The notes under the pieces were generated by a model. It was given only the letters and a program-made list of their open reading frames with translations. It ran no database searches and was not told the origin of the DNA. From assembly GCF_019972295.1 (NCBI RefSeq), contig NZ_BLJA01000001.1, positions 714,049-778,048 of the forward strand: 64,000 bases of DNA, given 5' to 3'. This DNA is from Geobacter sp. AOG2 (lineage in GTDB: Bacteria; Desulfobacterota; Desulfuromonadia; Geobacterales; Pseudopelobacteraceae). Of the stretch, positions 25,608-34,040 are shown in pieces (the stretch's first letter is position 1; every line of letters starts with the position of its first letter). The position numbers and the translations under genes are program-made.

Positions 25608-26312
25608 GTGAGATTGCGCTTGTCGAACAGAAGAAACTCTATTCGGGCGCTAGTTGCCAGCCTGTTATTGTTCCTTGGCGTCTCGGCCCCCTTGTCGGCA
25701 AGGGCCTCAGGCGACCGCACGATCCTCTGGAATATCGTCACAAATTGCCTGGATACTTCCGAGAGGGATTACTGTGCTGCGTGCCGCTGGCCGCGGATTG
25801 ACAGCCCATGCCAGCCTAAGGCGGCATGCAAGGACACGACGGAGGTCTGGGCCGAGTCGGCCGACTTCGTTGCGCTGCGGGACTCCAAGATGTGTGGCTG
25901 CCCTGCGGATTTTGTGCACGGGCTTGCGATTCCCCGCGCCAAGGTAACCGGCGTGGAAGACCCGCGACGGCCCGACGGCATCTGGACTTTTGCCTGGGAT
26001 GTAGCCAGCAGGCGTATGGGTGACGACCCGGCCATCGCTCTTGTGGTTAACCCAGCGGCGCAGCGTGGACAGGATCAACTGCACGTGCACCTCCTCCGAC
26101 TACGCGGCGATGCCCGCACTATCCTCGCCCGACACCCGGCAGACCGGGTGACGAGCCTGAACCAAGTCTGGAAGGCTGCCGCGCAGAGGGCTAAGGCCTC
26201 TGGGTTGACGGATTACGGCGTGCTGGTATTCGGCCGGCGGGAGGGCGGATTCATGGTGCTGGTTGAGAAGGAGAGCCTGGAAAAGTTGTACACCGATTGG
26301 GGCTGCCGTTGA
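25608..26312 (+). CDS. CDP-diacylglycerol diphosphatase-like protein
   Basis: 234 residues with an N-terminal signal anchor (ALVASLLLFLGVSAPLSARA), then NCLDTSERDYCAACRWPRID, GLAIPRAKVTGVEDPRRPDG, and the HIT-superfamily motif QDQLHVHLLRLRGD. This order matches Cdh of enterobacteria, which hydrolyses CDP-diacylglycerol to phosphatidate and CMP at the inner membrane. The start is a GTG without a clear ribosome binding site; a TTG at 25620 is an alternative. The gene is on its own between DJ-1 and the SMR gene. Confidence 0.8.
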   Translation: MRLRLSNRRNSIRALVASLLLFLGVSAPLSARASGDRTILWNIVTNCLDTSERDYCAACRWPRIDSPCQPKAACKDTTEVWAESADFVALRDSKMCGCPADFVHGLAIPRAKVTGVEDPRRPDGIWTFAWDVASRRMGDDPAIALVVNPAAQRGQDQLHVHLLRLRGDARTILARHPADRVTSLNQVWKAAAQRAKASGLTDYGVLVFGRREGGFMVLVEKESLEKLYTDWGCR

Positions 26313-26361
26313 GTAGCAGCGGTAGAGTCCTGCCGGAATAATCGAGATGTGAGAAAAAAGT

Positions 26362-26691
26362 ATGGCCTACGTTTATTTGTTGGTGGCAATAGTCGCCGAA
26401 GTGATCGGAACGAGCGCACTGAAGGCTTCGGAGGGATTTTCCCGCCTGATTCCCAGCGCACTCGTCATGGTGGGGTACGGGATTGCATTCTACTGTCTGA
26501 GCCAGGTACTGAAGAGCATCCCGGTCGGCGTTACCTATGCCGTCTGGTCCGGGGTGGGCATCGTCCTGATCTCCGTGCTAGGGGTAGTTATCTTCAAGCA
26601 GGCTCTCGACCTCCCCGCCATCATCGGCATGGCATTGATCATAGCCGGGGTCGCGGTCATAAACCTGTTTTCCAAATCGGTGGTTCGCTGA
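26362..26691 (+). CDS. SMR family multidrug efflux protein
   Basis: 109 residues, four membrane helices, as in EmrE/SugE. The first helix has the essential Glu (LLVAIVAEVIGTSALK), and the third helix region reads GVTYAVWSGVGIVLISVLG, the diagnostic pattern. It would export cationic compounds using the proton gradient as a dimer. The ATG follows GAGAAAAAAGT. A strong two-way terminator lies downstream. Confidence 0.92.
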   Translation: MAYVYLLVAIVAEVIGTSALKASEGFSRLIPSALVMVGYGIAFYCLSQVLKSIPVGVTYAVWSGVGIVLISVLGVVIFKQALDLPAIIGMALIIAGVAVINLFSKSVVR

Positions 26692-26745
26692 AAACTCCCT
26701 TATATTTTGTATGAAGGAATTCCCGGTCTTTTATCAAAAGACGTA

Positions 26746-26780
26746 AAAGGGGGTAGGATCTTGTGATCCTGCCCCCTTTG
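26746..26780. terminator. Bidirectional terminator between SMR and isochorismatase genes
   Basis: A 15-bp stem with one G-T-type mismatch (AAAGGGGGTAGGATC / GATCCTGCCCCCTTT) and a 4-base loop, with A-rich and T-rich flanks. It serves two convergent genes. Confidence 0.88.
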
Positions 26781-26805
26781 TCAATCCGCTCCCCGTGCAG
26801 AATGG

Positions 26806-27372
26806 TTAACGCACCAGTTTGGACAGCTTCTTGAACGCCTCTGTTCCCGCGACCTTCAGGAGTTGGAACAGGACCGATTCGGTGGAGGTGGGGACCGCGC
26901 CGGTCAGCGTCATGGCTTCGGCTGCGATCTGCCAGTTGCGTTTGCTGCGGCTCATGACGGCGTCATTAACCACGTGCACCTCGAAGCCTGCATCGCGCAG
27001 TTCGATCACGGTTTGTAATACGCAGACGTGGGTTTCCATGCCGGTGATGATGATTTGGGTGCGGCCGGTACTTTCGAGTTTGCTCATAAAGTCGCTGCTG
27101 CCGCAGCAACTGAAGGCCATCTTCTCAAAATAGCCGGCGCCGGCGGCCTTCTCCTTCAGTTCCGGCAGGGTGGCGCCCAACCCTTTAACATACTGTTCGG
27201 TGATGAGCACCGGGATTTCCAGCTCCTGGGCGGTTTCCAGCAGCGTGGCGATATTCCTGGTCAGCTTGTGGAGGATTTTGTCGTCCATGGCCAGGCAGAG
27301 CTTTTCCTGAACATCGATTACCACCAGCACCGCCTTGTCACGTTCCAGAAAGAACCTATCCTTTACCGACAT
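26806..27372 (-). CDS. Isochorismatase family cysteine hydrolase
   Basis: 188 residues. The catalytic triad is visible: Asp in VVIDVQEKL, Lys in EQYVKGLGAT and Cys in METHVCVLQT, the last preceded by the cis-peptide-like TGME. The family includes nicotinamidases, isochorismatases and YcaC-like proteins; the lack of metal-binding His motifs and the VNDAVMSRSK segment are closest to the YcaC type. The ribosome binding site is AGAAAGGAGATCAAACC. A repeat element ends 18 bases upstream. Confidence 0.88.
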   Translation of the reverse strand: MSVKDRFFLERDKAVLVVIDVQEKLCLAMDDKILHKLTRNIATLLETAQELEIPVLITEQYVKGLGATLPELKEKAAGAGYFEKMAFSCCGSSDFMSKLESTGRTQIIITGMETHVCVLQTVIELRDAGFEVHVVNDAVMSRSKRNWQIAAEAMTLTGAVPTSTESVLFQLLKVAGTEAFKKLSKLVR

Positions 27373-27389
27373 GGTTTGATCTCCTTTCT

Positions 27390-27533
27390 AAGAGGTTGTT
27401 GAAAAACAGCCATCTCACCGCCGTCCTCGAATGCCCTTTCGTGCGGCGTAGCGCTGCTACGCCTCCTCAGGTCATTCTGCGGATGCGATGATCTGACTAT
27501 TTTTGAACAACCTGAGTTTTTCAATAGCCTCTT
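27390..27533. repeat. Dispersed inverted-repeat element, copy 2
   Basis: Outer arms AAGAGGTTGTTGAAAAAC and GTTTTTCAATAGCCTCTT pair with few mismatches. Inner arm TATTTTTGAACAACCT is complementary to the left end as well. The core is GCGGCGTAGCGCTGCTACGCC. Both outer ends carry TA; on the right it forms part of the ntrC stop codon (27532-27534). Confidence 0.9.
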
Positions 27534-28974
27534 AATCCCTTTTTAATTCAATCCCCAGGTCGTTGATCTTCTTCCGCAGCGTATTGCGGTTGATGCCGAG
27601 AATATCCGCCGCCTTGACCTGATTCCAGCGGGTTTTCTCAAGGATGATGCGGATCAGGGGGCGTTCCACCTGTTCCAGGACCATGGCGTGGATGTCTCCC
27701 TTTTCCAACTTTTCGATGCCGTTCATACAGGACCGCAGCTTCATGTCCACGATTGCCTCCAGAGAGGCATCGTAGGAACCGTTCGGCTGGTTCCCGGCAA
27801 TCGGCTCCATGCCCTCAAAATCACGGGGGGTCAATAGCGGGTCGCTGGAGAGGATGACGGCGCGTTTGATGGTATTTTCCAACTCCCGCACATTGCCGGG
27901 CCAGGAGTGGGCGGTCAATACGGCCATCGCTTCGTCGGTGCACTGCTTGTCGGCGATGTCGAGTTCGGTGCAGGTCCGGCCCAGGAAGTACTGGACAAGC
28001 GGGGGAATATCTTCCCGGCGTTCCCGCAGGGGGACCAGATTAATGGGGACAACGTTCAGCCGGTAGAAGAGGTCTTCACGGAACTCCTTCTGGCGGACCT
28101 TCTCGATCAGTTCCTGGTTCGTGGCGGCCACGATGCGCACATCCACCGGGATGCTTTGGTTGCCGCCGGTGCGGGTGATCTCGCGTTCCTGAAGGACACG
28201 CAGGATCTTGGCCTGCAGGTCGAGGGGCATGTCGCCGATCTCATCCAGAAAGAGCGTACCCTGATGGGCCTGTTCGAACTTGCCCAGCTTGCGTTCCACT
28301 GCGCCGGTGAAAGCTCCTTTCTCAAAGCCGAACAGTTCGCTTTCCAGCAACTCTTTGGGGATGGCGGCGCAGTTGATGGCGACGAATGGCTTGCCCAGTC
28401 GGCGCGAATTGAAATGGACGGCCCGCGCCACCAATTCCTTACCGGTACCCGACTCGCCTTGAACCAGGATGGTGACGTCACTGCCGGCCACCTTCCCGAT
28501 GGTCTTATAGACCTCGCGCATGGCAGGCGAATTGCCGATGATGTTCTTTTCGACCTGATAGCGCTCCTTGAGCTCCTGCTTGAGGAGAGTGACCTGGCCG
28601 GCGATCTCCCGAGCCCGCCCGACTTTTTCGATGATGGCGTCGATCACGTCCAGGTCGAAGGGCTTGGTGATGTAATCATAGGCCCCGCGTTTCATGGCCT
28701 CCACCGCGTTTTTCATGCTGGCCTCGGCCGTCATGATGACCACCAAAAGGTCGCTCTTCAGTTCGCGGATTTTGTCCAGCAGGTCAAGACCACTGATTCC
28801 GGGCATCTTGATGTCGAGAATTGCCAGGTCATAGCTGTTGTCCTGGACCAAGGACAGCGCCTGACGCCCGTCTTGGGCCAGATCCACCGTGAAGCCCTTC
28901 CGTTTGAGGGCCTTGGAAAGGACCCAGCGCATGCTCTCTTCGTCATCTGCCACCAGGATTCTGTTTAACGGCAT
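27532..28974 (-). CDS. ntrC: NtrC-family sigma-54 response regulator
   Basis: 480 residues. Receiver domain with phospho-acceptor Asp54 (LAILDIKMPG); AAA+ domain with Walker A GESGTGKE, the sigma-54 contact loop GAFTGA and Walker B GTLFLDEIGDMP; C-terminal Fis-type helix-turn-helix (QVKAADILGINRNTLRKKI). Length and domain order match NtrC (GlnG), which activates nitrogen-assimilation promoters. It lies 147 bases after an NtrB-like kinase. The ribosome binding site is CAGGAGATAACA. The stop codon coincides with the edge of repeat copy 2. Confidence 0.92.
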   Translation of the reverse strand: MPLNRILVADDEESMRWVLSKALKRKGFTVDLAQDGRQALSLVQDNSYDLAILDIKMPGISGLDLLDKIRELKSDLLVVIMTAEASMKNAVEAMKRGAYDYITKPFDLDVIDAIIEKVGRAREIAGQVTLLKQELKERYQVEKNIIGNSPAMREVYKTIGKVAGSDVTILVQGESGTGKELVARAVHFNSRRLGKPFVAINCAAIPKELLESELFGFEKGAFTGAVERKLGKFEQAHQGTLFLDEIGDMPLDLQAKILRVLQEREITRTGGNQSIPVDVRIVAATNQELIEKVRQKEFREDLFYRLNVVPINLVPLRERREDIPPLVQYFLGRTCTELDIADKQCTDEAMAVLTAHSWPGNVRELENTIKRAVILSSDPLLTPRDFEGMEPIAGNQPNGSYDASLEAIVDMKLRSCMNGIEKLEKGDIHAMVLEQVERPLIRIILEKTRWNQVKAADILGINRNTLRKKINDLGIELKRD

Positions 28975-29121
28975 TGTTATCTCCTGTCCATCATCGAAAA
29001 AATTGCATTATAGTATATGGTGCATCATGGCGCGCCAGGGGTGCTTCTGGCCGACAAACCCGGAACGCAGCCGTGACGGTACAACATTCGCTTTTCATGA
29101 TCACCGCCGCAAGCCGGTCGG

Positions 29122-30240
29122 TCATTGCACCAGCGGTAGCAGTATCGTGAACTTGGTCCCGTGGCCGGCATCGGACTCCACCTTGATCATACCCCGATGT
29201 TCCGCCACGATCTTGTGACAGATCGTCAACCCCAGGCCGGTACCCGTCGACTTGGTGCTGAAAAACGGTGTCCAGATGTTCTCCAGGTCATCAGGGGGGA
29301 TACCGGGGCCGTCATCGGCAATCTCCACGGCAACCATGCGGGAACGACGTTCGTTCTGGGCCATGCGGTAGTCCGACAGCACCCGGCTTACCACCGTCAC
29401 TTGGCCGGTGTCCTGTAAGGCGTCGATGGCATTGCAGATCAGGTTCAGGAACAACCGGGTCAGCATCTCCTCATCGGCCATGATAGGCGGTATGCTGGGG
29501 TCGAAGTGTTTGTTGAAGGTGATGTCGCGACCGGTAACGGCCTGTTTCTGCAGCAGGAGGATATCGCCCAGTACTTTGTGCAGGTTGACCGGTCCCAGTT
29601 TGAGGCCCCGCGGTGAGGCCAGTTCCAGAAGTTCGCGGATAATATGGTCGATGCGTTCCGTTTCACGGATCATCACCCGGGTGTAATCCCGCAGGTCGCT
29701 CCCGGCTGTCAGTTCACGCTCCAGCAGTTGTGCCGCCCCCTTGATGCCACCTAGGGGATTCTTCACCTCGTGAGCCAGCCCCGCCGCCAGCGTTCCCAGA
29801 GTGGAGAGCCGGTCGGCCTGGCGGACCGCCGCCTCCAGTTCACGGATGTAGGTGATGTCCTTGAGGGCCAGGATGGTGCCGATATTCTCGCCGGTACCCA
29901 GCATAAGCGGGTAGCAGGTGACGGCAACCGGCTTGACCTTGCCGGTGGAGCGGACCACCACGTTTTCATGGTCCGAGATGGTGATGCCGGTCTGGGTGGT
30001 TTTCTGTACCATCTCCACCAGGGTTTTTTCCAGGGCAAAGAGCTTCGCGAAACTGGTACCCAGGGCCTGGCGCCGGGAAAACCCGGTGATCTCCTCGGCA
30101 GCCGGATTACACAGGGTAATCAGGCCATTGCGGTCAACGACGATCACACCGTCGCCGACGCTGTCGATTACGGTGGCGTAATAATCGTCCGGAGAACTGC
30201 CCTGCTCAGTGTTGCTGTCGGTCGTCTTCATGGTGGCCAT
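29122..30240 (-). CDS. ntrB: PAS-domain sensor histidine kinase, NtrB-like
   Basis: 372 residues, no membrane helices. PAS domain at about residues 20-130 (VIDSVGDGVIVVDRNGLITL ... NPAAEEITGFSRRQALG), dimerisation and phospho-acceptor helix with LAAGLAHEVKNPLGGIKGAA, then the ATPase boxes N (NLICNAIDAL), G1 (ADDGPGIPP) and G2 (GTGLGLTIC). It would phosphorylate the NtrC-type regulator downstream. The start overlaps the dusB end by 35 bases; an inner ATG at 30231 is possible. The dusB-ntrB order parallels the known dusB-linked nitrogen regulons. Confidence 0.9.
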   Translation of the reverse strand: MATMKTTDSNTEQGSSPDDYYATVIDSVGDGVIVVDRNGLITLCNPAAEEITGFSRRQALGTSFAKLFALEKTLVEMVQKTTQTGITISDHENVVVRSTGKVKPVAVTCYPLMLGTGENIGTILALKDITYIRELEAAVRQADRLSTLGTLAAGLAHEVKNPLGGIKGAAQLLERELTAGSDLRDYTRVMIRETERIDHIIRELLELASPRGLKLGPVNLHKVLGDILLLQKQAVTGRDITFNKHFDPSIPPIMADEEMLTRLFLNLICNAIDALQDTGQVTVVSRVLSDYRMAQNERRSRMVAVEIADDGPGIPPDDLENIWTPFFSTKSTGTGLGLTICHKIVAEHRGMIKVESDAGHGTKFTILLPLVQ

Positions 30241-31207
30241 GCGATGTACTGGTTATCCTTTCGATCAGGGCAAACAAGTCGTCTACGGTGCGGACAGCAT
30301 TGGTCTCGCGGCGGATATCGGCGGCTCCCGCAAACCCACGGGCATACCAGCCGATGTGTTTTTTCATCTCACGGGCGGCCACGGCACAGCCGCTTTCCCG
30401 CACGAACAGTTCCAGATGCTCCCGTATGACAGCGGCCCGTCCGGTTACGTCCACCGGCGTTACGGTCCCCCGTTCTTCCAGCTCAAGTACCTGGCGGAAT
30501 ATCCAGGGATTGCCGAGAGCGCCCCGGGCGATCATGACCCCGTCGCACCCTGTTTCAGTCATCATGGCCAGGCAATCGGCGGCACTGAAGATATCCCCGC
30601 TGCCGATGACCGGGATGGACAGGCACTCCTTGAGCCGGGTGATCTGGCTCCAGTCGGCATGGCCCGAGAACATCTGGGAACGGCTGCGGGGATGCAGGGT
30701 AACGGCGTCGCACCCCTCCGCCTCGGCGATCCTGCCGATTTCCAGATAGGTGTCGTCCCCGCAATGCCAGCCAGAACGGATCTTGATCGTCAATGGCAGG
30801 GAGGTGACGGCACGTACGGCTCTCACAATGGCGGCAATCCCTGCCGGATCGCGCAACAGGGCGCTGCCGGCGCCGGTGCCGACGACCTTGCGGACCGGAC
30901 AACCCATATTGATATCGAGCAGGTCCCCGTATTCCGAAACCATGTTGGCGGCTTCCGCCAAGCTCTGGGGGGTATCCCCGAACAGTTGGATCCCCAGCGG
31001 CCGGTCTTCCGGGCAACTCTTCAGCAAAGCCAGGGTTTTGGTGCCTTCACGGATCAGGCCGTTGACGCTCACCATCTCGGTGAAAGCCAGGGCAGCACCA
31101 TTGCGACGGCAGAGGAGACGGAACGGCAGGTTGGTTATTCCGGCCAGAGGGGCTAGCACGACGTTGTGCGCCAGGGAAAGCCGACCTATTTGCAATGGTT
31201 TCAACAT
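30206..31207 (-). CDS. dusB: tRNA-dihydrouridine synthase
   Basis: 333-residue flavoenzyme reducing uridines in the D-loop of tRNA. Key parts: VVLAPLAGITNLPFR at the N-terminus, the active-site Cys in INMGCPVRKVVGTGAGSALL, LPLTIKIRSGW, TLHPRSRSQMFSG and VIGSGDI, plus GVMIARGALGNPW. The ATG at 31207 (MLKPLQIG) matches the family; a longer frame to 31300 adds 31 unrelated residues. First gene of a leftward dusB-ntrB-ntrC unit. Confidence 0.93.
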   Translation of the reverse strand: MLKPLQIGRLSLAHNVVLAPLAGITNLPFRLLCRRNGAALAFTEMVSVNGLIREGTKTLALLKSCPEDRPLGIQLFGDTPQSLAEAANMVSEYGDLLDINMGCPVRKVVGTGAGSALLRDPAGIAAIVRAVRAVTSLPLTIKIRSGWHCGDDTYLEIGRIAEAEGCDAVTLHPRSRSQMFSGHADWSQITRLKECLSIPVIGSGDIFSAADCLAMMTETGCDGVMIARGALGNPWIFRQVLELEERGTVTPVDVTGRAAVIREHLELFVRESGCAVAAREMKKHIGWYARGFAGAADIRRETNAVRTVDDLFALIERITSTSHGHHEDDRQQH

Positions 31208-31410
31208 GATGCACACAGGTAATGGGTCACGGAAGGAAGAAAAAATAACTGAGCGTTGCCTAAATTTTGGGCATAGTATCACAGCGTTGAAAAATGGCAA
31301 GGGAAAATTCAGAAAATAGTTGTTGCCAAGATGGCGGTTTACGGCTTTAATATTACACTATCCATAATGCTGGTTTTGGGTGGCAGACCAGCGCAATCAA
31401 GGAGTTGAAC

Positions 31411-31719
31411 ATGTTTGGAATCGGGATGCCGGAACTTATCATCATTATGGTCATTGCCCTGATCGTTATCGGGCCGCATAAGCTGCCGGACCTGGCCAGG
31501 TCTCTGGGCAAGGGGTTGGCGGAGTTCAAGAAAGCTTCCGAGGACTTCCAGCGCAATATCCAGGAAGAGGCTCGTAAGAGCGAGGAAAAAGTGGAGCCGC
31601 AACAACAGGTTGCGTCGCCGGTTCCTGAGCCCGAGCATGTGGCCGCAACCGCGCCGGTTGAGCATGATGTTGTGGAAAAGAAGGATGCCGCGGAGAAAAA
31701 GGACGCCCCCCAGGCCTGA
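31411..31719 (+). CDS. Twin-arginine translocase TatA/TatB subunit
   Basis: 102 residues. A single N-terminal helix ([20 protein letters not shown]), a hinge with the GP turn, an amphipathic helix ([20 protein letters not shown]) and a long charged, Ala/Pro-rich tail. The start MFGIGMPEL and the KASEDFQ stretch lean to TatB, but TatA cannot be excluded. It would form part of the Sec-independent export pore for folded proteins. The ATG at 31411 has GGAG at proper distance. No tatC is adjacent. Confidence 0.9.
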   Translation: MFGIGMPELIIIMVIALIVIGPHKLPDLARSLGKGLAEFKKASEDFQRNIQEEARKSEEKVEPQQQVASPVPEPEHVAATAPVEHDVVEKKDAAEKKDAPQA

Positions 31720-31747
31720 AAAAAGTGGGGCGAGACATTTCAGCTAC

Positions 31748-31777
31748 AAAAAGAGCCGGGGCAACCCGGCTCTTTTT
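31748..31777. terminator. Terminator between tatA/B and hsp20
   Basis: AAAAAGAGCCGGG / CCCGGCTCTTTTT with a 4-base loop GCAA; symmetric A and T flanks make it suitable for both convergent genes. Confidence 0.92.
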
Positions 31778-31806
31778 GTTTAACGGTTGTTACCGTCGTT
31801 TGTAGT

Positions 31807-32253
31807 TCATTTGACCTCAATATTGATCTGCTTTGGCTTGGTTTCCTCTTTTTTGGGGAGGACGATGTTCAGGATACCTTTTTCGCAGGTGGCCACGACC
31901 TTTTCCTGGTCAATGGTCGCCGGAAGGCTGAAGCTCCGTTGGAATGAACCGAAATAACGCTCGATGCGGTGATAGTTCTCCTTCTTGACCTGGTCCTCAT
32001 GTCTGCGCTCTCCCTTGAGAATCAGGGTGTTGTCCTCAATACGTACATCGATGTCCTTCTGATCCACATCCGGCACCTCGGCCTTGATAACGATGGAGTC
32101 TTCCGTCTCGTAGATGTCCACTGCCGGTTGCCAGATGCCCTCACGGGTCTCTTCCCCTGAGATGTCGTGGTTCCACGAGAGGTTCAGCAGCCGGTTCATC
32201 TGCTCCTGCATGGTGCGTAACTCCCTGAGCGGGTTGTATTTGACGAGTGCCAT
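31807..32253 (-). CDS. Small heat-shock protein, Hsp20 family
   Basis: 148 residues with an alpha-crystallin domain: WQPAVDIYETEDSIVIKAEV, IEDNTLILKGER, YFGSFQRSFSLP and the closing CEKGILNIVLPKKE. The N-terminus MALVKYNPLRELRTMQEQMN is typical of deltaproteobacterial Hsp20. It holds unfolding proteins for refolding. The ATG at 32253 follows TAAGGAGGATACGGAT; the frame continues upstream without a second site. A sigma-70-like promoter lies 47 bases upstream. Confidence 0.94.
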   Translation of the reverse strand: MALVKYNPLRELRTMQEQMNRLLNLSWNHDISGEETREGIWQPAVDIYETEDSIVIKAEVPDVDQKDIDVRIEDNTLILKGERRHEDQVKKENYHRIERYFGSFQRSFSLPATIDQEKVVATCEKGILNIVLPKKEETKPKQINIEVK

Positions 32254-32300
32254 ATCCGTATCCTCCTTACGCGTTAGGTGGCGAATCGTATCTACCACAA

Positions 32301-32328
32301 AACATAATGTCGAATTCCCCAAAGTCAA
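32301..32328 (-). promoter_or_regulatory. Putative promoter of hsp20
   Basis: On the minus strand: TTGACT, 16 bases, TATGTT. C-rich bases directly upstream and a G-run inside the spacer do not form a clear heat-shock sigma site, so heat control is not shown. Confidence 0.55.
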
Positions 32329-32436
32329 GGGGGGTAAAACTCATTAAACTGGCTGTATTATTTTTTGTGATAGTGTATATTACCACGTAAGGGAATTGTG
32401 AAAAGAATGGGCCGGTAGGCCGTGGGAGAACAGACC

Positions 32437-32646
32437 ATGCCTTTGATTGTTGAAGCGATATTCATAGCGCTGGCAATGCTTGTAGCCTTTTTACTGGCAT
32501 TTGTGATGATGTTTCTCCTTGCCCTGTTCCTTTCCCCCATCGAGCGCGGACTTTCCAAGTTCATTTGGGATCACACCTCTGCCAATCCCCCTGCACGGCC
32601 AGCCCAGAAGGGCCCAACATACCGGGATTTCAGCAAAAAATTCTGA
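32437..32646 (+). CDS. Small membrane protein, unknown function
   Basis: 69 residues. A single long hydrophobic stretch (residues about 3-33, IALAMLVAFLLAFVMMFLLA) could span the membrane once or form a hairpin; a polar tail with RPAQKGPTYRDFSKKF follows. The ATG at 32437 has GGGAG eight bases upstream; a GTG at 32422 is also in frame. No family recognised. Confidence 0.6.
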   Translation: MPLIVEAIFIALAMLVAFLLAFVMMFLLALFLSPIERGLSKFIWDHTSANPPARPAQKGPTYRDFSKKF

Positions 32647-32667
32647 TATCATCAGGGGGGACCCCGG

Positions 32668-32838
32668 ATGCCGGCTCTTCATAGAAGATGGCGACCGGAA
32701 ACAGACCTGGCCTCGAAATGTGCAAGATGCATCGGTTGTGCTACCCAGATGGCCGTGAACCGTAGATGCTCTCGGCAGGAATGCCGACGGCCCAAACTGT
32801 CTCTCTCATCTCCTCCAACGACCATACATAGTTTATAA
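32668..32838 (+). CDS. 56-residue cysteine-rich protein
   Basis: A short frame with an ATG seven bases after AGGGGGG. The protein has Cys at 18, 21, 24, 34 and 39 in the arrangement C-x2-C-x2-C-x9-C-x4-C (SKCARCIGCATQMAVNRRC, then SRQECRRP), with many Arg and Lys and no hydrophobic segment. The pattern is that of a small metal or Fe-S binding protein, perhaps nucleic-acid associated given its positive charge. It fills the gap before the enoyl-CoA hydratase gene (29 bases). Not a family I can name; coding status is inferred from the pattern. Confidence 0.5.
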   Translation: MPALHRRWRPETDLASKCARCIGCATQMAVNRRCSRQECRRPKLSLSSPPTTIHSL

Positions 32839-32867
32839 TATCGGGAAACCTGCAGCGGGAGCGAGCT

Positions 32868-33650
32868 ATGGAATTCAAAAATCTGCTGATCGAAACCGTT
32901 GATAGTGTGGCCACTTTGACCGTCAACCGCCCCAAGAGCCTGAATGCCCTCAATAGCGAGGTGCTGGGTGAACTGGAATGCGCCCTGTATGAATTGGACC
33001 AGGATGCCGGTGTCAAGGCGGTGGTGCTGACCGGTGCCGGGGAACGGGCCTTCGTGGCGGGTGCCGACATCAAGGAGATGGCCGGGATGAATGCCTATGA
33101 GGGCCATGTCTTTGCCCGGAAGGGGCAACAGGTTGTGCTGTTCATGGAACGGATGAAAAAGCCGGTCATCGCGGCGGTGAACGGCTATGCCCTGGGGGGC
33201 GGGCTGGAACTGGCCCTGGCCTGCGACTTTATCTACGCCTCCACCAAGGCCCGAGTAGGCTTCCCCGAGGTGACCCTCGGCATCATGCCCGGTTTCGGCG
33301 GCACCCAGAACCTGGCCCGCCTGATCGGGCCCAACCGGGCCAACGAGATGATCTTCACCGGCAGAATGCTCGACGCCGACAAGGCCTGCGCATGGGGGAT
33401 CGTCAACGAGGTTTTTCCGCCGGAAGAGTTGCTGGCCAAGACCCGGGAAACGGCCCATGTCATTGCCCAGGTGGCCCCGTTAGGCGTGAGCAGCGCCAAG
33501 GATGCCGTCGCCAATGGCCTGAACATGAGCAAGGAGGATGGGTTCCGCTACGAGGCGGCCCTGTTCGGCGTGCTCTTCGCCACCGGAGACCAGAGGGAAG
33601 GCATGGGGGCCTTTGTGGAGAAGCGTCAGGCGGCGTTCCAGGGAAAATAA
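32868..33650 (+). CDS. Enoyl-CoA hydratase/isomerase family protein
   Basis: 260-residue crotonase-fold enzyme. Oxyanion-hole segments AFVAGADIKEM and NGYALGGGLELALACDF, both catalytic Glu positions (in FPEVTLGIMPGFGGTQ) and FTGRMLDADKACAWGIVNEV are present. It probably hydrates short-chain enoyl-CoA (crotonase). No beta-oxidation partner genes adjoin. The ATG follows GCGGGAGCGAGCT. Its stop overlaps a tiny reading frame that leads into the next gene. Confidence 0.92.
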   Translation: MEFKNLLIETVDSVATLTVNRPKSLNALNSEVLGELECALYELDQDAGVKAVVLTGAGERAFVAGADIKEMAGMNAYEGHVFARKGQQVVLFMERMKKPVIAAVNGYALGGGLELALACDFIYASTKARVGFPEVTLGIMPGFGGTQNLARLIGPNRANEMIFTGRMLDADKACAWGIVNEVFPPEELLAKTRETAHVIAQVAPLGVSSAKDAVANGLNMSKEDGFRYEAALFGVLFATGDQREGMGAFVEKRQAAFQGK

Positions 33651-33706
33651 TGGCAACCTCGATCGTTTGGCAGCCTGGTGAAGTCTTGAACGTGGGTACG
33701 AAATGA
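33650..33706 (+). CDS. Possible 18-residue coupling peptide
   Basis: A mini frame (MATSIVWQPGEVLNVGTK) whose ATG overlaps the enoyl-CoA hydratase stop as TAATG, and whose TGA overlaps the next start as ATGA. It may only serve to couple translation from the hydratase to the following gene. No evidence that the peptide has its own function. Confidence 0.3.
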   Translation: MATSIVWQPGEVLNVGTK

Positions 33707-33966
33707 ACAGGGATGTGAACCTCTATAACCAGGGCAAGGACGCGCTGGCGCTACTAGTGAACCTGTACCAGCGCGGTTCGTACCGGGTGATACGGGACCC
33801 CGAGGGTGTCATCAGTCTGTGGGCTGTCGAAGGTAACGAGAGAAACCCGTTTTCCCTATCCTTCGCGGACCGGGGGCGCATAAGCGGGAGTCTTGAAGAT
33901 ATGTCTCCCGAGTTCGTGAGGGCGTTCATCGAGTATGTGAGAAGATCGGCTGCGCGCGTTACGTGA
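33703..33966 (+). CDS. Hypothetical protein
   Basis: 87 residues, soluble, mixed alpha-beta composition: NLYNQGKDALALLVNLYQRG, YRVIRDPEGVISLWAVEG, then a C-terminal helix FVRAFIEYVRRS. No recognised family. The start is chosen by the ATGA overlap with the upstream mini frame. It is convergent with the MoaE-like gene 74 bases away. Confidence 0.55.
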   Translation: MNRDVNLYNQGKDALALLVNLYQRGSYRVIRDPEGVISLWAVEGNERNPFSLSFADRGRISGSLEDMSPEFVRAFIEYVRRSAARVT

Positions 33967-34040
33967 TTGACGGGGAAAACTACGCTTTTGCCCTACTCCA
34001 TCGCGGAGGCTCAATAGCCGGTGGCCGGACGGGGCCTCTG

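Noticed and set aside
29010..29040. Sigma-54-like promoter before ntrC
   Set aside because: On the minus strand TGGCGCGCCATGATGCA has 11 rather than 10 bases between the GG and GC elements and a weak -12 box.
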